This document shows, piece after piece, positions 57,606 through 64,000 of a stretch of DNA of 64,000 nucleotides. Within the stretch, counting starts at the first letter, position 1, and every line of letters begins with the position of its first letter. Below the pieces are notes generated by a model. The model ran no database searches, was not told where the DNA came from, and saw only the letters and a list, made by a program, of their open reading frames with translations. Location: NCBI GenBank assembly GCA_964370815.1, contig CAYJKQ010000010.1, positions 27,402-91,401 of the forward strand. Reading direction: 5' to 3'. Position numbers and translations under genes: made by a program. Source of the DNA: UBA12087 sp964370815. GTDB lineage: Bacteria > Chloroflexota > Anaerolineae > Anaerolineales > Villigracilaceae.

Positions 57606-60083
57606 TTAAACTTTTTCGATCAAAAGCTCCGGTTCAGCCTTCTTCGCCTGTTTCTTAAGAACGATTTCCTCTGCCTCCACATCCACCAGGATGACATCGC
57701 CTTCCAAAAACTCGCCTGAAAGCAGAGCATCCGAGAGCTTGTCTTCCACCACCTGCTGGATAACGCGCCGCAGAGGTCGCGCACCCATTTCCGGGTCATA
57801 GCCCTGTGTAGCCATTAAGTTCAAGGCTTCATCCGTGGCTGTCAGTGTGACGGAATGCTCGACCAGGCGGCTTGTAACCTTGGCTAGTTCCAGGTTTACA
57901 ATTTGGCGGATATCATCCTTATTAAGGGAACGGAAGACGATGACGCTATCCACCCGGTTGATAAATTCAGGACGGAAGACTTTCTTAAGCGAAATTGTTA
58001 ATTTCTTTCGCATTTCATCGTAAGAAACTTTCTCTTCAATTTTCTCGTCGCGAGATAGCTGGAACCCTAGCGATGTTTGACGTTTGATATCTTCAGCGCC
58101 AACATTGGAGGTCATCACGATGATGGCATTACGAAAATCAACCTTGCGGCCGCGCGCATCTGAGAGGTGCCCCTCTTCCATGATCTGCAGCAGCATATTG
58201 TGGACTTCAGGATGAGCTTTCTCGACTTCATCAAAAACAACTATTGAATAAGGTCGGCGGCGCAAGGCTTCTGTTAATTGCCCGGCATCCTCATAGCCCA
58301 CATATCCGGGCGGGGAACCAACCAGCCGGCTGCCGGTATGGCGTTCCATAAACTCAGACATATCCAGTTGGATGAGAGCTTCCTCGCTGCCAAACATGAA
58401 CTTGGCAAGGGCTTTGGTCAATTCTGTTTTGCCCACACCAGTAGGACCAAGAAAAATGAATGATCCGATCGGGCGGCGTGGGTCCTTTAAACCAGCTCGC
58501 GCCCGCCGGACAGCTTTGGAGATGGACTGGATGGCATCTTCCTGACCAACGATGTGTTTCTTAAGTTCAATTTCCATTTCCAGCAGGCGCTGGGATTCTT
58601 CCTGGGCGATCTGCATGACAGGAATGCCGGTCCACATGGCAACCAATTCAGCAATATCATTGGCACTCACCACCGGGCAATTGGCTCGGTCCCATCCTGT
58701 GCGCATCATGTTGATCTGCTCAGTCAATGCTGTTTCCTTATCGTTTAATGTCTTCAGTTCTTCTGTTTGCCCATCTTCCTGGGCAAGAGAACGGTTCGAA
58801 CGAACCACCTTCAATTGTTTGTATAAGTCTTTGGCTGTCACAGCCGCTTCCGACTTGTACATGCGCACGCGCGAGGAGGTCTCGTCGATCAGGTCAATTG
58901 CCTTGTCAGGCAGGAAACGCTCTGTGACATAACGTGATGATAAATGAGCGGCAGCTTCAAGGGCTTCATCTGAAATAACCAGGTGATGGTGATCTTCATA
59001 CATTTTGCGGATGCCACGCAGAATTTCAATGGTTTCTTCCACGCTGGGTTCATCCACTCGTATGGGCTGAAAACGACGTTCCAGGGCAGCATCAGATTCA
59101 ATGGTTTTGCGGTATTCATCCAGCGTAGTTGCACCTATCACCTGCAGTTCTCCACGGGAAAGGGCAGGCTTGAGGATATTGGCTGCATCCACAGATGAAC
59201 CTGCTGAACCAGCTCCCACCAGCATATGAACTTCATCAATGAAAAGGATCGAACCGGATTGTTTCAACTCATCAATGACCCGCTTCAAGCGTTCCTCAAA
59301 TTGACCGCGATACATGGTTCCCGCTACCAAGGATCCGACATCCAATCGCAGGACGCGTTTGTCCATCAGGGGAGCCGGCACATCTCCGTCAACGATACGC
59401 TGGGCCAACCCTTCTACGATGGCTGTCTTGCCCACCCCGGGTTCTCCGATCAAAGCGGGATTGTTCTTGGTACGCCGTGCCAAGATCTGGATGACACGTT
59501 CGATTTCCATCTGGCGACCGATGACCGGGTCCAGTTTCTCTTGTTCAGCCAAAGTGGTCAGATCGACTGCCAATTGATCCACTAGGGGTGTTTTGAGGTC
59601 GTTCTTGGAGGTCGATTTGGGAGAACCCTCAGGGACAGCAGTGGTGCTGCCTTCAAGCAAGACCCGGCGCGTCTGGCGCTTGATCTGATCCGGAGTTACA
59701 CCCAGTTTATTCAATACCTCCATGGCAGGTCCATCGGTGCGAACCAATCCAAGCAGTAGGTGTTCGGTTCCTATGTATTGATGACTCAAACGTTGAGCTT
59801 CCTCGACTGCGTATCCTAGCACCTTTTGAGTGTCGGAACCAAGTTCGATCTTGGCTGACGTATTTTCGCCATCTGCAGAAATGCGTGAAACCATTTCGCG
59901 CACACGAGCGGGTTCAAGTCCTAACTCTCGCAATACACGTCCGGCTATGCCCCCATCTTCTTCCAACAGACCAAGCAACAAATGCTCGGTTCCAATAAAG
60001 ATCTGATGTGTCTTCTCTGCTTCCAGATGTGCCAGGCTTAAGACCCGGCGTGCTCTTTGGGTAAATTTTTCCGTGCCTGCCAT
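57606..60083 (-). CDS. clpC: ATP-dependent Clp protease ATP-binding subunit ClpC
   Basis: An 825-residue Hsp100 protein. The N-terminal double repeat (FTQRARRVLSLAHLEAEKT, then HQYIGTEHLLLGLVR) is followed by two AAA domains with GEPGVGKTA and GPTGVGKTE, and their Walker B segments (ILFIDEVHMLVGAG, IVVFDEVEKAHPEV). A middle helix replaces a clear UVR motif. The NRVDSVIVFR and GARPLRRVIQ motifs near the end are typical. It unfolds substrates for ClpP, which is not in the window. GCAGGAG precedes the ATG. Confidence 0.94.
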   Translation of the reverse strand: MAGTEKFTQRARRVLSLAHLEAEKTHQIFIGTEHLLLGLLEEDGGIAGRVLRELGLEPARVREMVSRISADGENTSAKIELGSDTQKVLGYAVEEAQRLSHQYIGTEHLLLGLVRTDGPAMEVLNKLGVTPDQIKRQTRRVLLEGSTTAVPEGSPKSTSKNDLKTPLVDQLAVDLTTLAEQEKLDPVIGRQMEIERVIQILARRTKNNPALIGEPGVGKTAIVEGLAQRIVDGDVPAPLMDKRVLRLDVGSLVAGTMYRGQFEERLKRVIDELKQSGSILFIDEVHMLVGAGSAGSSVDAANILKPALSRGELQVIGATTLDEYRKTIESDAALERRFQPIRVDEPSVEETIEILRGIRKMYEDHHHLVISDEALEAAAHLSSRYVTERFLPDKAIDLIDETSSRVRMYKSEAAVTAKDLYKQLKVVRSNRSLAQEDGQTEELKTLNDKETALTEQINMMRTGWDRANCPVVSANDIAELVAMWTGIPVMQIAQEESQRLLEMEIELKKHIVGQEDAIQSISKAVRRARAGLKDPRRPIGSFIFLGPTGVGKTELTKALAKFMFGSEEALIQLDMSEFMERHTGSRLVGSPPGYVGYEDAGQLTEALRRRPYSIVVFDEVEKAHPEVHNMLLQIMEEGHLSDARGRKVDFRNAIIVMTSNVGAEDIKRQTSLGFQLSRDEKIEEKVSYDEMRKKLTISLKKVFRPEFINRVDSVIVFRSLNKDDIRQIVNLELAKVTSRLVEHSVTLTATDEALNLMATQGYDPEMGARPLRRVIQQVVEDKLSDALLSGEFLEGDVILVDVEAEEIVLKKQAKKAEPELLIEKV

Positions 60084-60417
60084 AATAATACTCCTGCTCT
60101 ATTTCAATCCATTCATGTGACCCATAACCACTGGTGGTGTTAATTTCCCGTCCAGGGTTCGTCTCTTTTTTTCGATCAGAGATGGAAGTTTGTAAATATT
60201 AGATAAGATAAGTCTGGTTTGATTTTACCAAAAAGCAACCGGATTTTCATATGAGAATGATTAGAGTTTATTGTCTCAAATATAAATGGGACAATATTTT
60301 CTCGATATTGAAATCTACGTTTTTCATAAAAGTGCGATAATAAAAGGATCAGAGACCACCAATTCCGGTGATCTTCGATCCTTTTCTTTATTGCCAGAAT
60401 AATGTTGATATATTAAA
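60084..60417. other. 334-bp intergenic region upstream of clpC
   Basis: Holds the terminator at 60342-60385 for the helicase gene and otherwise AT-rich sequence; no heat-shock operator (CIRCE-like GAGTGC pair) or CtsR-type repeat was seen in front of clpC. Confidence 0.4.
60342..60385 (-). terminator. Terminator of the DEAD-box helicase gene
   Basis: AAAAGGATC (60342-60350) and GATCCTTTT (60377-60385) form the outer stem, with ACC/GGT-containing pairs inside; on the minus strand it ends in CCTTTTATTATC. Confidence 0.65.
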
Positions 60418-61665
60418 TTATTTATTCCAGGAACGTTGATTTTGTCTAGTATGCGATGCCGGGCGGCTGATAACTTTGACACCGCGCGATGCGAGCACCT
60501 GGCGAGGTGGACGCTGGTTGACAACTGGTTTGGCAGGTGGAGCAATGCTGTAGTCATAATCATCCAAAGTTACCCGGGGTAATTTTTGCCCCATGATCTT
60601 TTCGAGCTCACGCACCATCTCATGATCTTCAGGTGTTACCAGGGTAAAAGCATCACCAGCACGTTCCATGCGCCCTGTCCGTCCGATACGGTGTATATAA
60701 GCATCGGCTGTGTCGGGGATATCATAGTTGATGACATGCGATATCGATTCAACGTCCAATCCACGCGCAGCAATATCGGTAGCTACCATGATCTGATAAT
60801 AACCTTTTTTGAAGCCATTCAGGGCTTCCTGGCGCTGACCCTGTGAACGATTGCCATGTAAACTGGTTACACGGTATCCAGCGCTTTCGATCTGATTGGC
60901 AAGCTTCTTGGCGCGGTGCTTGGTGCGTGTAAAGATCAGCACAGAATTGGTGTCGGTCTTTTTTAGTAAATTCAGCAACAAACCTGCTTTTAAGTGTTGA
61001 GGAACCGGGTAAAGCGCATGGGAAACAGTATGCGCTGGGCGACTTAGCCCAATGGCTATTCGTTTTGGGTTACGTAGAGAAAGTGTAGCCAATTGCTCGA
61101 TCTCTTTTGGAAAAGTGGCTGAGAAAAGCATGGTTTGGCGCCTGGTAGGCAAATACGAAAGGATGCGCTTGACATCCGGTAGGAACCCCATATCGAACAT
61201 GCGGTCAGCCTCATCCAATATCAGGAACTCAACGAAGTCTAATTTGGCATGTCCCTGAGCGATCAGATCCAATAGCCGCCCCGGGCAGGCTACCAGGATC
61301 TCAACGCCAGATCGCAAAGCTTTTATCTGTGAGGTTGATCCTACACCTCCATAAATGGAAGCGCTGCGTATGTTGGTGGCATTTCCGAGCTGGCGGATGG
61401 TTTCGTTGATCTGCTCTGCCAGTTCACGGGTGGGGGTGACGATCAGGGCGCGTGTTCGATTGCGTGCCCCGTTGACCAATCTGTTTAGAATTGGTAGAAC
61501 GAATGCAGCTGTCTTGCCTGTGCCGGTCTGCGCTGTGCCGATCAGATCCTGCCCGATCAGAGCGGTTGGCATGGCGGCTATTTGGATGGGTGTCGGGGTG
61601 GTATAACCAGCCCGTTGGATACCCGTCATCAGGCGGGCATCAAGATCAAATTGAACGAATGACAC
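60418..61665 (-). CDS. DEAD/DEAH-box RNA helicase
   Basis: A 415-residue DEAD-box RNA helicase of the RhlE/DeaD type. Q-motif region FVQFDLDARLMTGIQRAGYTTPTPIQ, then AQTGTGKTAAF (motif I), PTRELAEQ, LDEADRMFDMGF, FSATFP, ATDIAARGLDV and HRIGRTGRMERAG. The C-terminal basic tail aids RNA binding. The start is GTG at 61665, with AAGGAA upstream. It remodels RNA in ribosome assembly or decay, likely cold-relevant. Confidence 0.93.
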   Translation of the reverse strand: MSFVQFDLDARLMTGIQRAGYTTPTPIQIAAMPTALIGQDLIGTAQTGTGKTAAFVLPILNRLVNGARNRTRALIVTPTRELAEQINETIRQLGNATNIRSASIYGGVGSTSQIKALRSGVEILVACPGRLLDLIAQGHAKLDFVEFLILDEADRMFDMGFLPDVKRILSYLPTRRQTMLFSATFPKEIEQLATLSLRNPKRIAIGLSRPAHTVSHALYPVPQHLKAGLLLNLLKKTDTNSVLIFTRTKHRAKKLANQIESAGYRVTSLHGNRSQGQRQEALNGFKKGYYQIMVATDIAARGLDVESISHVINYDIPDTADAYIHRIGRTGRMERAGDAFTLVTPEDHEMVRELEKIMGQKLPRVTLDDYDYSIAPPAKPVVNQRPPRQVLASRGVKVISRPASHTRQNQRSWNK

Positions 61666-62028
61666 TGTATTTCCTTTTTACAATAGACCCCTGGCAAAAT
61701 CCATCTTGGTCAGATGAAAAATGCAAGTTGTCCAATATTTTCACATACTGAAATTCTGGTTTAAAACCAGTTTGAATCCACCAGTGTGAATGAATGGGTT
61801 TCAGAAGTCAATTATTGTCAGGGGGATCGAGCGGATGCTCAAAGGATAACAGATTCAAAGACTGCTGAACTGATCACCTCTGATTTGAAACAGGCGAGAT
61901 GACAGGATAATGAAGATAACCGATTGTAGCAGGACTGTCAAGGGGCTTGATGGAACCAGGATAGACAGGTATTAGGTTGAACACGAAAGAAATTATAGCT
62001 GCGTGGATGTCCAAATAAGCGATCGCTT
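61666..62028. other. 363-bp intergenic region
   Basis: Between the helicase start and the DUF1801 gene. A small palindrome CTGGTTT-A-AAACCAG is at 61756-61770. No gene, promoter pair or strong hairpin was found. Confidence 0.35.
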
Positions 62029-62409
62029 TTATTTTTTCCTCTCCTGTGCTCTTTTCAGGTTTTCAGCAACCCTGAATTTAACGATCCTGCTGATCAAGTC
62101 CAACGGTAACGCTTCGTTCATCGGAAACCTCTTTGAACCTTTTCCGCCTTCATATTTTGATAATTCATTGCTAAAAGCTTCGATCCCATTCGGCGTCGGA
62201 TAAATGCCAATATGGTTCTTATATGCCGCAAAATGGATCAGATTGCCATTCTGAAAGAAGGTTGGCATTTGATAGCTTATCTTTTCTTCAGCATCAGGTG
62301 CAGCTGCTTTGATCACTCCCCGTAATTCATGCAGTTTTATTTGTACTTCATTAGGAAATGTGGCTATATACTCATCTATGGAGTTAAAGCGGATCTTATT
62401 ATTATCCAT
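62029..62409 (-). CDS. DUF1801 domain protein
   Basis: A 126-residue DUF1801 protein (YdhG/Fra-like fold). FNSIDEYIATFPNEVQIKLHEL and the run EEKISYQMPTFFQNGNLIHFAAYKNHIGIYP are family features. Related proteins are iron chaperones or of unknown role. TTTAAT lies eight bases before the ATG; a ribosome site is not evident. It follows lipA, reading the same way. Confidence 0.85.
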   Translation of the reverse strand: MDNNKIRFNSIDEYIATFPNEVQIKLHELRGVIKAAAPDAEEKISYQMPTFFQNGNLIHFAAYKNHIGIYPTPNGIEAFSNELSKYEGGKGSKRFPMNEALPLDLISRIVKFRVAENLKRAQERKK

Positions 62410-62459
62410 AAGTGCTCATTAAAATCAAATATGCGAACCTCATGTTGATTTCTCACTTG

Positions 62460-63407
62460 TTAATGAGCACCGGATTCTCCATAAAGTTTTTTATGGACGG
62501 TGCTCAAAGCGCGCACCTGTTCGCCGGCATGGTAGGAAGACCGCACCAGGGGAGCGCTTTCCACCCACTTAAAACCAATTGACAAGCCATATTCTTTCAG
62601 TTCTTTGAACTCTTCGAGATTGTAGTATCTGCTGATCGGATAATGTTTCTTGCTGGGCTGCAGGTACTGTCCGATGGTGAGGATATCAACACCCCATGAA
62701 CGCTGATCCCGCATGACTTCTTTGATCTCATCGATCCCCTCTCCCAACCCGACCATGATGCCGGATTTGGTCAGCACTTCAGGGTCAAGTTTCTTGGCAT
62801 TGCTGAGGGTGGCTGCCGCCCAGGCATAGTTGTCTTGTGGCTGGATTTTCTTGAAAAGGCGTGGAACGGTTTCCACATTGTGATTCAAGATTTCTGGACG
62901 GGCTTCCATTACGATCTTCAGGGCTTCAAGGCTGCCTTTGAAATCCGGGATTAGAACTTCGATGGAGCAACCCGGATGAATAGCGCGTATGCGCCGGATG
63001 ACCATTGCAAAGATGGGGGCTCCACCATCCCCGCGCTCATCCCGGTTGACAGAGGTGATGACAGCATGTTTGAGATTCATGGATCTGACAGCCTGGGCTA
63101 CCCGCTCAGGTTCCAACCAGTCCAGCGGACTGGGTTTGCCGTGTTTGATATCACAAAAAACACAGGTACGTGTGCAGACATCTCCCAGCATCAGGAAGGT
63201 TGCTGTGCCAGATCCCCAGCATTCACCCATATTCGGGCACATCGCTTCTTCACAGACAGTGTGCAGTTCTTTGGTTCGCATTAACTGGTGAAGCTTCTGG
63301 TAGGTTTCTCCGGATGGGGCGCGTACTTTGATCCATTCCGGGCGTCGTAAGGGAGTGGTATCGATCTGTTCGGGTTTTACCCGGTCTCGTGTAGGTGTTG
63401 CTGCCAT
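62460..63407 (-). CDS. lipA: Lipoyl synthase
   Basis: A 315-residue radical SAM enzyme inserting two sulfurs into octanoyl-lipoyl domains. The auxiliary cluster motif is CEEAMCPNMGEC and the radical SAM motif CTRTCVFC; the C-terminal VRSSYHAGEQ contains the Ser that ligates the auxiliary cluster. It completes the pathway with LipB at 17033. AGAGAG precedes ATG 63407. A TATAAT at 63453-63448 is a possible -10. Confidence 0.96.
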   Translation of the reverse strand: MAATPTRDRVKPEQIDTTPLRRPEWIKVRAPSGETYQKLHQLMRTKELHTVCEEAMCPNMGECWGSGTATFLMLGDVCTRTCVFCDIKHGKPSPLDWLEPERVAQAVRSMNLKHAVITSVNRDERGDGGAPIFAMVIRRIRAIHPGCSIEVLIPDFKGSLEALKIVMEARPEILNHNVETVPRLFKKIQPQDNYAWAAATLSNAKKLDPEVLTKSGIMVGLGEGIDEIKEVMRDQRSWGVDILTIGQYLQPSKKHYPISRYYNLEEFKELKEYGLSIGFKWVESAPLVRSSYHAGEQVRALSTVHKKLYGESGAH

Positions 63408-63608
63408 AACATCTCTCTAAATTAGTTAATTATTATCTAGTTTATCTATTATACTACAGTGCTTGGAAACATCTCAAAAATTCGACCAACAGACATTGCG
63501 AAAAAAACAGATCACGAAAATCCAACCGACAGGTTTGGTGAGTCTAGCTCTACGATTTTGGATAATACATTTTTTTGTCCATTAACCAGGCAAGCATCCG
63601 GTAAATAA

Positions 63609-64000
63609 TTAAATCTTACTAATTACTTTACGAACGATCAGCCGCAAGCCTTGAACTTCCACTACTTCGACTCGATCACCTTTGTGTATCAGGTCAGACC
63701 CCTCAGCTGCTTCCGCCGTCCACAATTCACCTCCCAGTTGCACCTGGCCGCTCAAGGTGACCGGGCTGGATGCGTATCCCTGCCGACCAAGCATCGACTC
63801 GTGGCCGGTTCTGACAGGCGTTTTTTGAGCTCTTATTGCAAATCCGATAATGACAGCAAACATGACTCCTGTCACGATGCTGATCAGGATCACCAGGGGC
63901 AGTGACACCATCTGGACCTGGGGTGTGCCTGGTGAATTGAACAACACCAGGGCTCCGATGATGAACGCACCGATCCCGGCTACTGTTAGCGCACCGTGCG
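63609..64000 (-). CDS. NfeD-like membrane protein (5' end outside window)
   Basis: The frame ends at 63609 and is open to the right edge, so its start lies beyond the window; about 130 residues are visible. A hydrophobic segment at the edge (LTVAGIGAFIIGALVLF) and another (LPLVILISIVTGVMFAVIIGF) precede the OB-like NfeD C-terminal domain (SPVTLSGQVQLGGELWTAEA and IHKGDRVEVVEVQGLRLIV). NfeD proteins pair with membrane stomatin-like proteins. Confidence 0.75.
   Translation of the reverse strand, partial: HGALTVAGIGAFIIGALVLFNSPGTPQVQMVSLPLVILISIVTGVMFAVIIGFAIRAQKTPVRTGHESMLGRQGYASSPVTLSGQVQLGGELWTAEAAEGSDLIHKGDRVEVVEVQGLRLIVRKVISKI

Noticed and set aside
57606..60120. Heat-shock operator before clpC
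   Set aside because: No CIRCE-like or CtsR-like repeat was found between the helicase terminator and the clpC start.

Overview
The window is a stretch of bacterial chromosome that most resembles an Anaerolineae-type member of the Chloroflexota. This is an inference from family content, since no rRNA is present to confirm it. The pointers are an oversized SecA without the zinc tail, a PIN-TRAM membrane protein, a DUF3467 protein beside SSB, a helicase-like protein with no motor, tungstate transport with a fused HTH/solute-binding regulator, and prokaryotic translin. Gene density is high and base composition is even. I see no phage, insertion sequence, CRISPR array or integrase. The left edge cuts a TetR regulator and the right edge cuts an NfeD-like gene.

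Layout. 1-9 kb: TetR regulator, two SDR enzymes, moaA (convergent), a PIN-TRAM protein overlapping the start of cysS, a SpoU rRNA methyltransferase and a GH1 beta-glucosidase. 9-14.5 kb, minus strand: kbl, a helicase-associated-domain protein, a diacylglycerol-kinase-like lipid kinase, and a GAF-GGDEF protein whose natural start is cut off by an in-frame TAG. 14.8-21.4 kb, plus strand: a DprE2-like and DprE1-like pair coupled to lipB, then a tungstate regulator and tupA-tupB-tupC. 21.5-24.3 kb: a BMP-like lipoprotein and an unusual membrane protein. 25-27 kb: ssb-DUF3467, a strong terminator, then translin and a DNPH1-like hydrolase. 27.2-29.2 kb: overlapping response regulator and histidine kinase. 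29.3-33.2 kb: GH13 glucosidase and a methylase-like protein whose catalytic motif is missing. 33.4-39 kb: TauE exporter, fused ATP sulfurylase/APS kinase, aconitase. 39.6-44.6 kb: secA and a nitroreductase. 44.8-45 kb: two tRNA-Ser genes. 45-49 kb: nucleotidyltransferase-like protein, DEDD exonuclease, holA, DUF6391. 49-52 kb: a cluster of HTH regulator, 55-residue membrane protein, 7-TM protein and PucC-like MFS protein. 52-64 kb: radA, dusB, a zinc-ribbon/beta-propeller membrane protein, msrA, clpC, a DEAD-box helicase, a DUF1801 protein, lipA and NfeD.

Connected functions. lipB and lipA are both present but about 45 kb apart, so octanoyl transfer and sulfur insertion are covered. TauE plus Sat-CysC form a sulfur unit. 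Molybdopterin synthesis (moaA) and tungstate uptake suggest Mo/W enzymes. ssb, DUF3467, translin and DNPH1 suggest a nucleic-acid and nucleotide housekeeping locus.

The most unusual observations are the nonsense codon in the GGDEF gene, the methylase-like protein without DPPY, a translin that keeps the TRAX E-x-x-E pair beside ssb, a PucC relative in an apparently non-phototrophic context, several genes whose -10 box lies 6-7 nt before ATG (leaderless candidates), homopolymer tracts at two translation starts, and small genes and structured intergenic elements not captured as long reading frames. Everything here was read by eye; no search or folding program was run.
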